This document shows, in pieces, positions 1-5,024 of a stretch of DNA of 5,024 nt. The position numbers and the translations under genes are program-made. The stretch comes from Clostridiales bacterium. Lineage in GTDB: Bacteria; Bacillota; Clostridia; Oscillospirales; Butyricicoccaceae. The first letter of the stretch is position 1. Every line of letters begins with the position of its first letter. A model generated the notes under the pieces. It did no database searches. It worked only from the letters and a program-made list of their open reading frames with translations, and was not told where the DNA came from. Location: the NCBI GenBank assembly GCA_004555915.1, contig SFJM01000097.1, positions 1 through 5,024 on the forward strand, given 5' to 3'.

Positions 1-19
1 CAAGGGAGGCATTCCCTTG
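1..19. repeat. Small inverted repeat at the left window edge
   Basis: The arms CAAGGGA (1-7) and TCCCTTG (13-19) are perfect complements around a 5-nt loop. It lies 3' of the probable terminator of the minus-strand unit, so it may belong to a neighbouring transcript or to the same repeat-rich intergenic block. There is no T-run next to it on the minus strand that can be seen, and the window ends here, so its role cannot be decided. Confidence 0.5.
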
Positions 20-40
20 TTCGGAACGCAGTGACGCAAA

Positions 41-70
41 ACAGCCCGGACATTCGAGTGTCCGGGCTGT
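41..70 (-). terminator. Probable intrinsic terminator of the minus-strand unit
   Basis: ACAGCCCGGACA (41-52) pairs perfectly with TGTCCGGGCTGT (59-70) around a 6-nt loop, and an A-T pair at 40/71 can be added. The stem is GC-rich. Read on the minus strand it is followed by a short T-run (about four T) and then GCG, so the U-tract is modest. On the plus strand no T-run follows. It lies downstream of the last minus-strand gene, where termination is expected, and no plus-strand gene converges here within the window. Confidence 0.55.
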
Positions 71-88
71 TCGCCTCGCAGAGCGCAC

Positions 89-108
89 ATACAGGGCTTG
101 CCCTGTAT
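89..108. repeat. 9-bp palindromic hairpin
   Basis: ATACAGGGC (89-97) and GCCCTGTAT (100-108) are perfect complements separated by TT. The RNA form would open the innermost pair to make a four-base loop. It sits inside the larger 23-128 nested block, and on the minus strand it is read before the terminator hairpin. There is no T-run, so it is not a terminator by itself. Confidence 0.5.
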
Positions 109-120
109 AGAAGTGCGTCA

Positions 121-168
121 TTAGTTCCTAATGGTATCCTTGCTTGTCTGCTCTGCGAATCGTTTCAT
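121..168 (-). CDS. 15-codon mini-ORF after the last operon gene
   Basis: The ATG at 168-166 is preceded by GAAGGAG (180-174) with a 5-nt spacer, an unusually good ribosome binding site for so short a frame. It encodes MKRFAEQTSKDTIRN and stops with TAA at 123-121. It begins 42 nt after the stop of the 423-aa gene, and its last codons form part of the outer arm of the nested inverted repeat. The first 12 bases, ATGAAACGATTC, are identical to the start of the plus-strand gene at 4920. The AAACGATT-GCA and CAAGCAAGG blocks also recur in the tail of the 423-aa gene. The best reading is the stump of a gene whose body was lost, or a small peptide; no function is recognised. Confidence 0.35.
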   Translation of the reverse strand: MKRFAEQTSKDTIRN

Positions 169-210
169 AAAAACTCCTTCGCTTGCTTGTCAGGATAAGA
201 TGAAGAAACG

Positions 211-1482
211 CTATACCCTTGCTTGGTTTTCCTCTACAAGAAATGCAAATCGTTTTTCTGCCCAGCAGCGCCAAATCTCATCCGATGCGTTTTTGGGGCA
301 GGATGCCAGCACGGAGTAGGTTTTGGGGCAGGATGCCAGCACGGAGTAGGGTTTCAGCCGTGCGCCGTATTCCCGAAGGATAAACTCCATAAGCGGAGCA
401 GGATCAGGCGTTTCGCACCCCAGTTTTTTCGCCTCATCCATGCCGCCGTAGATATTGTATGGCGACAAATCACCCTGGTGACGAAGTTGCCAGAACATCT
501 CGGGACGGTTTATGATGACGATGCCAACCAGATATTCTTTCAGATAAATAGCATACCCACAACGGATCATCTTCAGAAGAAACCCCTGCTGCTGTCTTGC
601 CCATGCGCGCTGCAATTCATACTGCTGCCGATCAGCCTGTGCTTTGGCGGCCTGCTTTTTCATCTGCTCCATCTGATAATTCAGGCGGGAGATCTCATCA
701 CAGGCCTTTTCCTTCATCTCGTTTTGCCTGTAATCACGGTAGAGCGCCGTTGTATAATAGGAATCTGAATCGGTCATTCCCATGAGCCAGCTTTCCTGAT
801 CTGTAAAGGGACCTCTTCCTGTTGCAGCGTTCAGGATACTTTCCATAAGATCCTGCCGTCTGTCAAAGGCAGATAAGTTTTCTGAAAGATTTGCAGAAAT
901 CGAACGCACTTCGTCCTGCATCCGCTGATATTCGTTGGAATTTATGAGACTATTCGACATTTTGCCCTGATAGCCTTTCATACTTTCCGGCTCAAACTGG
1001 GCCTCCTCACAGCAGAGAATCGCCCTGATCGATACCGGCGCTGTCAGATTGGCTTTCATCTGCTTCCGGTCTGCATAGAGAACAACATAATCAGACATCC
1101 GGAAATAGGAATTTAAGACGTCTGCGACATTTAGTTGCTGCTCCGCACGATCCAGAAAACCACCGTGATATTCCGCAAAATTATCCTGCTCCGAGTAAAC
1201 TCCCTGGGGCAGAGACAGACAGCTTTCAAAAGTCTCAAATGGTGCTTCCACATCATAGGAAATGTCCCACCAGTACCGTTTTCCCTCGCATTCGGGAATT
1301 GTACCGCGCAGAGCATCCAACTTGCGCCGCTGCTCTTCCCACTCTTTTTGCACGGCAAGGATGTTTTCCCGACTTACCGAACTGGGAGCCTGTCTGTATC
1401 GACGGTATAGCAGCCGCCCTCTGAGCTCTGTCATCGCCAAAGAGAAAGCTGCCTCCTTCAGCTTTTCCTTACCTTCTGTCAT
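211..1482 (-). CDS. 423-aa coiled-coil protein of unknown function, last large gene of the operon
   Basis: I do not recognise a family. The chosen start is the ATG at 1482-1480, giving MTEGKEKLKE; it overlaps the end of the upstream gene by 14 nt, a layout typical of translational coupling. An upstream in-frame ATG at 1533 would add 17 residues lying wholly inside the previous gene and has no clear ribosome binding site. Neither start has a strong Shine-Dalgarno, and a TTG at 1440 preceded by AAGGAGG is a third option. The protein is hydrophilic, without signal peptide. Residues about 35-60 and 185-215 are helical and charged, and 250-298 is a strong coiled-coil candidate rich in Gln, Lys, Glu and Ala (for example QMEQMKKQAAKAQADRQQ). 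A hydrophobic patch at about 301-327 contains charged residues and is more likely buried than transmembrane. Near the C-terminus a ten-residue unit, YSVLASCPKT, is duplicated by an exact DNA tandem repeat. It is probably a cytoplasmic partner of the Sel1-like proteins encoded upstream, judged only by operon context. Confidence 0.8.
   Translation of the reverse strand: MTEGKEKLKEAAFSLAMTELRGRLLYRRYRQAPSSVSRENILAVQKEWEEQRRKLDALRGTIPECEGKRYWWDISYDVEAPFETFESCLSLPQGVYSEQDNFAEYHGGFLDRAEQQLNVADVLNSYFRMSDYVVLYADRKQMKANLTAPVSIRAILCCEEAQFEPESMKGYQGKMSNSLINSNEYQRMQDEVRSISANLSENLSAFDRRQDLMESILNAATGRGPFTDQESWLMGMTDSDSYYTTALYRDYRQNEMKEKACDEISRLNYQMEQMKKQAAKAQADRQQYELQRAWARQQQGFLLKMIRCGYAIYLKEYLVGIVIINRPEMFWQLRHQGDLSPYNIYGGMDEAKKLGCETPDPAPLMEFILREYGARLKPYSVLASCPKTYSVLASCPKNASDEIWRCWAEKRFAFLVEENQARV
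291..350. repeat. Exact 30-bp tandem duplication inside the 423-aa gene
   Basis: Bases 291-320 are repeated without a mismatch at 321-350; the flanking bases 290 and 351 break the match, so the array is exactly two units. The unit begins TTTTGGGGCAGGATGCC on the plus strand. It is a multiple of three, keeps the minus-strand frame open and duplicates ten residues (about 378-397 of the 423-aa protein), each unit carrying one Cys and the motif VLASCPK. Perfect identity points to a recent slippage event or selection for copy number. Confidence 0.97.
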
Positions 1483-2473
1483 CTGCCAGCGCTTTGGCCC
1501 GGTGCAGGGCGCCCGGGTCGCCTTTCTTCGCACTTAACTCCAGCAGATCAATCAGCTGATGCGCGACAGCTTGCGGATCGGAAGAGCTTCTATAAAAGTA
1601 TGCGTGTGAGTCGCAGACCTCCTGCCTGCAATCGCTGTTAAACAGATCCGCCAAAAAATGCAGTGCAGACATACAGCCCTTATCTGCCGACATCCAGATC
1701 AGATTCCAGCCCTTTTTCCGCGAGAGATCCGGAAGAACATCCACAAACGGTCCTCCGCCGATCAGATGCGCATAACCATTTACAAAAGCTGCGGTATCAC
1801 GAGTGCGGGAATAGAATGCATCTGCTTCCGCTTCATGCTTCTTCGATAATTCATTAGCATCGTCGATGATGCTATTGCCCATTTTGACCACATCATCCCG
1901 CATGGAACTTCTGTAGGAAAGGCAAGCTGTTACATAAGAAGAAAAGCACGATTCATGCAGCAGACACTCATTCTGCTCATCTGTACTTTTCTTGAAAAAA
2001 CCAGATGAGCCAGTGTCAATTCCCATAAACAGCGGATACCAGAAATCCACATCATCTTTGGAACCCTTTTCCGGGAAAATATGATTCTGATCCAGACGGT
2101 ACCACTGAAGCATAGCCACGCCTGCTTTCCGGATGTACTCCACGCGCGGGTAATAATCTTCCTTCATACGGAAGTTTCCCGCCGCCTCGTCAAAGGTTCC
2201 GTAGAAGTTGTCCAGCCACTTGCAGCCTGCCTTTTTTCCCGCTTCCTTTGCTTTGCTGTGGCAGATGTCGGCCTTATCAGGGGCAAAGGGCATTTTGCAA
2301 CTTGCCAAATCATAACAAAGTCCCATGAACAGATACCCTTGCCAACCGGAGGGCCAGTTCATCGAAGCCGCTTCCATCGCCGCAAAGGTTTTTTCATTCG
2401 GCTTAGACAACATGGCGACAAGCGCCTTATCGTATGCTTTTTTCTCTGCCGGTTCTTTTGAAAATAATCCCAT
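1469..2473 (-). CDS. 334-aa Sel1-like-repeat protein, probably cytoplasmic
   Basis: Start ATG 2473-2471 is supported by AAGGAGA (2487-2481) with a 7-nt spacer. The protein begins MGLFSKEPAEKKAYDKAL and has no signal peptide or membrane segment. Helical-pair repeats of Sel1/TPR type are visible: about residues 41-82 (WQGYLFMGLCYD followed by DKADICHSKAKEAGKKAG), about 259-285 (WNLIWMSADKGCMSALHFLADLF) and about 302-331 (AHQLIDLLELSAKKGDPGALHRAK). The A/G-rich spacing and the SAxKGxxxAL pattern are typical of Sel1-like repeats, which act as protein-binding scaffolds; the middle (about 90-230) matches nothing I know. It starts 26 nt after the 680-aa gene and overlaps the next gene by 14 nt, so the three are surely co-transcribed. 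Its MGLFSK start resembles the internal MGFFKK of the upstream protein. Enzymatic residues are not evident, and the partner is unknown. Confidence 0.85.
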   Translation of the reverse strand: MGLFSKEPAEKKAYDKALVAMLSKPNEKTFAAMEAASMNWPSGWQGYLFMGLCYDLASCKMPFAPDKADICHSKAKEAGKKAGCKWLDNFYGTFDEAAGNFRMKEDYYPRVEYIRKAGVAMLQWYRLDQNHIFPEKGSKDDVDFWYPLFMGIDTGSSGFFKKSTDEQNECLLHESCFSSYVTACLSYRSSMRDDVVKMGNSIIDDANELSKKHEAEADAFYSRTRDTAAFVNGYAHLIGGGPFVDVLPDLSRKKGWNLIWMSADKGCMSALHFLADLFNSDCRQEVCDSHAYFYRSSSDPQAVAHQLIDLLELSAKKGDPGALHRAKALADDRR

Positions 2474-2499
2474 TGTTAATTCTCCTTTTCGTTTTATTC

Positions 2500-4542
2500 T
2501 TACTCGTCCTCATCGTCTTCATCAAACAGAGGATTTGTAAGCATTCTTTGCCCGAATGAGTATCCTGCGTCTGCCAGCCGCTGAAAATATTCTCTGGCTT
2601 TCAAAAGATTCTGCTCGAAAATGATTCCATAAAAATACATCTGTCCGAGAGCGCAGCAGGCTTTTTCGTCGTCCTGTTCTTTAAGCCGTTCAATCTCCGG
2701 GGCCAAGTAGTCCTCTATCATGTCACGGTAATTGGCCTGTGCTACCGCTTTTTCCTCCTCAGTATATTGTGAACTATTAAACTCATGATTCCAGTGAAAA
2801 AGCAGCCTCTGTGCGGCGGGCTCACTCTCCTTTTCCATCGCCAGCAGGTATTCCCGAAGCGATTTTTCCATATAGGTCTCGAAATCCTTCTGTAAATATT
2901 CGGGTGTCTCATAGACAAGGCCCAAGTAGTAATGCCCGCAGATATTCCCGGAGTCTGCGGCACGCCTGGCCCAGTATTCCAACTGGTCGAGAGGAACCTT
3001 TTCGTTGTTCTCATCGGCACGCTCAAACAGGGCATCTATCAGCGTCGTATAAGCGGAAACAAATCCGGCGTCCGCCAATTCTTCCATTCGCCGCAGGCGC
3101 TCACCCAGGTCAGTCAGGTCACGGGATTGAAACCAATATTGCCGCTGCTCATCTCCCGACATCTCCTTAACAGATTTTTGAGATACACATCTACTTCCCA
3201 TGCGGCGAACCTGTTCCTCTTCGGAAATTTGCTGACCCTGAAAAAGTTTTTTGAAAAATCCCATACGGCGGCCCCAGCAGGATGCTCTATCGCCTGCCAT
3301 GTCGGAGCTCTTCAGGTATGCGACGCCGCCGGAGAGACTATCCTGCAGGTCGGCCTTCTGGTCCTCCACAGCGTCCAGCGTATAACGGGCCTCCTGGCCA
3401 TTGCCCCAGTCGAAGGTCCATTGCCGACCCAGATCGTCATAAATCAGGTAGGGGAACTGGAAGGCCCCGTTTTTCTCCCTGGCTTCACCAGGCCCGGCAT
3501 TCTCCCGGACGGTGACCTGGGGTGTGGCGCTGAATTCATTCACCCCGCTGAGTTTGGACCGCAAAATCTGTTTATAGGCAAAGTACTCTGCGGATTTTTT
3601 GGCGTCCTTCTCCGCACCGTCGCCAGCGCCATAGGCACGTACCAGGATCTCGGCCAGATCGATGGCGTCGCTCAGAAAAATCGAATATGACAGGCGGAAT
3701 TCGGACACCTGCTCGTCCAGCTCTGCCATGACGGCATCCAGGTCCTTGCCGGTGGCCTCTATGCTCTGGTAACTTGAAATGAAGGCGCTGTTGGCGGAGC
3801 GAATGTGTTTCATTGCCTTTTCCGCATACAGGACCGCTTTCTCGGGATCTCGCCTGATGTGTTCGCCATCCCAATATTCGCTGGCCAAGCCGTGGCAGGC
3901 AACGAACAGGTTCCCATAATGCTCTTTGAGGTCCGCGCTCTTTTGCGCCTCCAGACGCTTGACCACCTCATGCCAGCAGCGCCGGGCGTATGCGTGTTCG
4001 CTGTATTCCAGAGCCTGTGTGGCCATTATCAGGGCAAGGTCGTTGTCCCGGGGGACAGGCTTCCGACTGGCGGGGGTCCCCCCATGGAGCACACCAAAGA
4101 CTGGTCTTGGAAGAACGAGCCACACATAAAGGCTGATCATCAGCGCGGAGATGCAGATGCCGAGGATCCACGGGAGTTTGCCGAACTGGAAAATACCCAG
4201 TTGGAAATTACAGAAATCGCAGAGCACGTAGGCAAGCCCCAGAGCGCCCACCAGAGAACTCAGAATGGTCGCAAGCAGCATCAGTCGACGGAGTATGCTG
4301 GTTTTCATATAGTCGGACATGGGCTCGGTATAAAAACACATGCTGCTCAGGACAAGGGCCACGGCGCTGAGGAAACCGACCCCCACGCAGTTCCAGAAGC
4401 CTGCGTTGGCGAAATATGCGCCCTGTCGCAAAAGCGAGAGCATATACTGTCCGGCTTTTACCGCAGTGAAACACGACAGCGCCCATATGACCAGAACCAC
4501 GAGATTTGTAAAAAGGTCAAAGTTTTTTTCTTTCTTTTTCAT
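2500..4542 (-). CDS. 680-aa four-pass membrane protein with Sel1-like repeats, probable gene fusion
   Basis: The start chosen is ATG 4542-4540 (MKKKEKNFDLF), with AGAGGAGG at 4558-4551 and an 8-nt spacer. An upstream in-frame ATG at 4584 would add 14 residues and has only a weak GGGG-type site. Predicted membrane segments are at about residues 9-30, 47-70, 86-108 and 122-144, then a cytoplasmic-type tail. Sel1-like helices appear at about 210-247 (ending DPEKAVLYAEKAMKH) and 290-325 (LAEILVRAYGAGDGAEKDAKKSAEYF). A segment at about 363-390 (FPYLIYDDLGRQWTFDWGNG) looks like a small beta-rich domain. From residue 427 (MGFFKKLFQGQ) a second unit begins, with Sel1-like repeats at about 482-545 and 626-665 (ALGQMYFYGI... 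LKAREYFQRLADAG) and an acidic end, DEDDEDE. Codons before residue 427 are GC-rich (hand counts about 38/60 in several lines), those after mostly 18-34/60, so the gene looks like two genes joined in frame. The role is probably a membrane-anchored scaffold; no catalytic motif is seen. Confidence 0.82.
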   Translation of the reverse strand: MKKKEKNFDLFTNLVVLVIWALSCFTAVKAGQYMLSLLRQGAYFANAGFWNCVGVGFLSAVALVLSSMCFYTEPMSDYMKTSILRRLMLLATILSSLVGALGLAYVLCDFCNFQLGIFQFGKLPWILGICISALMISLYVWLVLPRPVFGVLHGGTPASRKPVPRDNDLALIMATQALEYSEHAYARRCWHEVVKRLEAQKSADLKEHYGNLFVACHGLASEYWDGEHIRRDPEKAVLYAEKAMKHIRSANSAFISSYQSIEATGKDLDAVMAELDEQVSEFRLSYSIFLSDAIDLAEILVRAYGAGDGAEKDAKKSAEYFAYKQILRSKLSGVNEFSATPQVTVRENAGPGEAREKNGAFQFPYLIYDDLGRQWTFDWGNGQEARYTLDAVEDQKADLQDSLSGGVAYLKSSDMAGDRASCWGRRMGFFKKLFQGQQISEEEQVRRMGSRCVSQKSVKEMSGDEQRQYWFQSRDLTDLGERLRRMEELADAGFVSAYTTLIDALFERADENNEKVPLDQLEYWARRAADSGNICGHYYLGLVYETPEYLQKDFETYMEKSLREYLLAMEKESEPAAQRLLFHWNHEFNSSQYTEEEKAVAQANYRDMIEDYLAPEIERLKEQDDEKACCALGQMYFYGIIFEQNLLKAREYFQRLADAGYSFGQRMLTNPLFDEDDEDE

Positions 4543-4550
4543 AAAAAGGA

Positions 4551-4578
4551 CCTCCTCTAAGAAATGCGACAGAGGAGA
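4551..4578 (-). promoter_or_regulatory. Hairpin covering the Shine-Dalgarno of the 680-aa gene
   Basis: On the minus strand CTCCTCT (4577-4571) is a perfect complement of AGAGGAG (4558-4552), which is the Shine-Dalgarno of the ATG at 4542. The loop is 12 nt and a U-G pair can be added at the base. Folding would hide the ribosome site. It lies 13 nt after the stop codon of the 36-codon signal-peptide ORF, so a ribosome at that stop would touch the hairpin edge. This suggests translational control or coupling; the stem is short and its effect is inferred. Confidence 0.5.
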
Positions 4579-4590
4579 CAACATACTTTA

Positions 4591-4701
4591 TTATCCCCTT
4601 TGATAGGTCGTCACCTCGAAACCGCCCGCCAGCGCGGTGGTGGGCAGCAGTCCCACCAGCAGGCATACTGACAGCAGGACGGCCCATATTCGTTTTCTCA
4701 T
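4591..4701 (-). CDS. 36-aa signal-peptide ORF (leader peptide or truncated secreted protein)
   Basis: The ATG at 4701-4699 has a strong site, AAGGAGG (4717-4711), with a 9-nt spacer, and the frame ends at TAA 4593-4591. The product starts MRKRIWAVLLSVCLLVGLL: a basic n-region, a hydrophobic core at residues 5-18 and a c-region PTTALA ending at residue 25, a textbook signal peptidase I site. Only eleven residues (GGFEVTTYQRG) would remain after cleavage. Such N-termini are usual on large secreted or cell-surface proteins of gut Clostridia, so it may be the stump left by a deletion. Against simple decay are the intact promoter and ribosome site, the clean stop and its position just before a hairpin that covers the next gene's start. 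Alternatives are a small secreted peptide or a regulatory leader peptide. Its GC-rich codons match the first part of the 680-aa gene. It contains its own 7-bp inverted repeat at 4638-4644/4652-4658. Confidence 0.65.
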   Translation of the reverse strand: MRKRIWAVLLSVCLLVGLLPTTALAGGFEVTTYQRG

Positions 4702-4762
4702 GCCTTGTTTCCTCCTTATACTTCATGAAAAGTACAACGTTGGATACTCCTATACGATTTTC

Positions 4763-4791
4763 GTTTTAGCATTCAGTTTTCCTGCCGTCAA
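4763..4791 (-). promoter_or_regulatory. Candidate sigma-A promoter of the Sel1-like operon
   Basis: On the minus strand TTGACG (4791-4786) is followed after 17 bp by TAAAAC (4768-4763), with an extended TG two bases before the -10. The -35 matches five of six consensus bases and the -10 four of six. Transcription would begin near 4756, leaving about 55 nt before the 36-codon ORF. The upstream side is very AT-rich and holds the large palindrome, whose edge overlaps the -35. Confidence 0.5.
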
Positions 4792-4834
4792 GCAAGTGAA
4801 AATTAACAATTAAATGTTAAAGTTTACTTACTTG
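4789..4834. promoter_or_regulatory. 46-bp imperfect palindrome between divergent promoters, candidate operator
   Basis: Arms 4789-4808 and 4815-4834 are symmetric about 4811.5, and 16 of 20 positions pair. The perfect inner core is TTAACA-(6 nt)-TGTTAA (4803-4820), and the outer edges read CAAG and CTTG. The dyad overlaps the candidate -35 boxes on both sides (TTGACG on the minus strand and TTGCCT on the plus strand), so one regulator bound here could control both directions. No T-run or gene end suggests a terminator. The regulator is not in the window. Confidence 0.5.
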
Positions 4835-4861
4835 CCTTGGTGTTGCTTTTATGTTTAGATT
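4832..4861 (+). promoter_or_regulatory. Weak candidate promoter of the plus-strand gene
   Basis: TTGCCT (4832-4837) is followed after 18 bp by TAGATT (4856-4861), about four of six -10 matches. TTATCC/TATCCT just downstream is an alternative -10. Its -35 occupies the right edge of the 46-bp palindrome, mirroring the minus-strand promoter on the other edge, and both give leaders of roughly 50-55 nt. The call rests mostly on this symmetry. Confidence 0.3.
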
Positions 4862-4919
4862 ATCCTGTAACCAAAATCGCACATAGGCCAGTAATCATGA
4901 ACCATGCGGGGAGTGCCAT

Positions 4920-5024
4920 ATGAAACGATTCCGACAGCTTGATTTCACACAGAGGGTCGGAAACCGGGAACTGCGGTGGTTTCTGTTTCCGTTCTTCCTT
5001 TCCGCGGGATTCCAATGTATCTAC
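4920..5024 (+). CDS. 5' part of a divergent gene, probable membrane protein (cut by the window end)
   Basis: The ATG at 4920-4922 is preceded by GGGGAG (4908-4913) with a 6-nt spacer, and the frame stays open for 35 codons to the last base. The visible start is MKRFRQLDFTQRVGNREL followed by RWFLFPFFLSAGFQCIY, that is, a basic amphipathic head and the beginning of a hydrophobic segment from about residue 20, as in a membrane protein with an N-in anchor. The family cannot be named from 35 residues. An eight-codon upstream frame (ATG 4897) ends with TGA at 4921-4923, overlapping this start, which could couple the two. It faces away from the Sel1-like operon across the shared control region, so it may be co-regulated with it. 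Confidence 0.55.
   Translation, partial: MKRFRQLDFTQRVGNRELRWFLFPFFLSAGFQCIY

Larger units (their letters stand above)
23..128. repeat. Nested inverted-repeat block (three-way-junction fold)
   Basis: Outer arms GGAAC (23-27) and TGACGCA (32-38) are complementary to GTTCC (124-128) and TGCGTCA (114-120), separated by a 4-nt/3-nt internal loop. They enclose two further perfect hairpins, 41-70 (12 bp) and 89-108 (9 bp). As RNA or single-stranded DNA this can fold into a closed three-way junction of about 106 nt. A competing pairing, CGCAC (84-88) with GTGCG (113-117), would extend the 89-108 hairpin instead. On the minus strand the block begins inside the last codons of the 15-aa mini-ORF. It could be a structured 3' end, an intergenic repeat or a small non-autonomous mobile element; no coding capacity is seen. 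Confidence 0.5.

Noticed and set aside
23..128. Integron attC-type recombination site
   Set aside because: The nested palindrome recalls an attC fold, but the outer ends do not show the RYYYAAC and GTTRRRY boxes and no integrase is present.
291..350. CRISPR-like direct repeats
   Set aside because: There are only two units with no spacer, lying inside a coding frame; this is a tandem duplication.
223..768. 181-codon plus-strand open frame
   Set aside because: It runs antisense to the 423-aa gene and has no credible ribosome site. Its own repeated segment is only the antisense reading of the 30-bp tandem repeat.
2932..3690. 252-codon plus-strand open frame
   Set aside because: It is antisense to the 680-aa gene and crosses its composition break, and no start signal is seen. 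It is a shadow of the GC-rich codon pattern.
3805..4560. 251-codon plus-strand open frame
   Set aside because: It is antisense to the membrane part of the 680-aa gene, without a ribosome site and with a low-complexity, His/Gln-rich product typical of a shadow frame.
4591..4701. Direct assignment of the leader as SecM, VemP or MifM
   Set aside because: Only the layout is similar. No known arrest sequence is visible, the peptide is much shorter than those proteins, and the downstream gene is not a recognised secretion component.
4517..4726. 69-codon minus-strand open frame overlapping the signal-peptide ORF
   Set aside because: It shares the region with the 36-codon ORF in another frame but lacks a well-placed ribosome site and gives no signal peptide. 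The 36-codon frame explains the AAGGAGG site better.

Overview
The window is one minus-strand transcription unit of Sel1-like-repeat genes that fills almost the whole segment, plus the start of a divergent plus-strand gene at the right edge. Strong AGGAGG-type ribosome binding sites, a Clostridia-style signal peptide (basic MRKR start, Leu/Val core, ALA cleavage site) and mixed 45-60% GC suggest a Firmicute, most likely a gut Clostridia (Oscillospiraceae/Lachnospiraceae-like) genome. This is inferred from sequence style only; no marker gene is present.

Right to left, in transcription order of the minus unit: (1) positions 4702-4919 hold two candidate divergent promoters whose -35 boxes sit on the two edges of a 46-bp imperfect palindrome (4789-4834), a likely shared operator. 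(2) At 4591-4701 lies a 36-codon ORF that is almost only a signal peptide. (3) At 4552-4577 a perfect 7-bp inverted repeat can hide the Shine-Dalgarno of the next gene. (4) At 2500-4542 is a 680-aa protein with four predicted membrane segments and two Sel1-like regions. It changes base composition sharply at an internal Met (position 3264) and looks like a fusion of two genes. (5) At 1469-2473 is a 334-aa soluble Sel1-like protein. (6) At 211-1482 is a 423-aa coiled-coil protein that overlaps the previous gene by 14 nt and carries an exact 30-bp in-frame tandem duplication near its C-terminus. (7) At 121-168 is a 15-codon mini-ORF with a good ribosome binding site. (8) At 1-128 is a set of nested inverted repeats, including a 12-bp hairpin that probably terminates the unit.

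On the plus strand, a gene starting at 4920 runs out of the window.

No enzyme, transposase, CRISPR array, tRNA or rRNA was recognised. The products look like a membrane-anchored scaffold (Sel1 repeats bind protein partners) plus soluble partners of unknown job. The most unusual point is the control region: a secreted-type leader peptide placed just before a hairpin that covers the start site of a membrane protein gene, which resembles the architecture of translational-attenuation or export-monitoring leaders. That reading is an inference. The competing explanation is that the leader is the stump of a deleted secreted protein.
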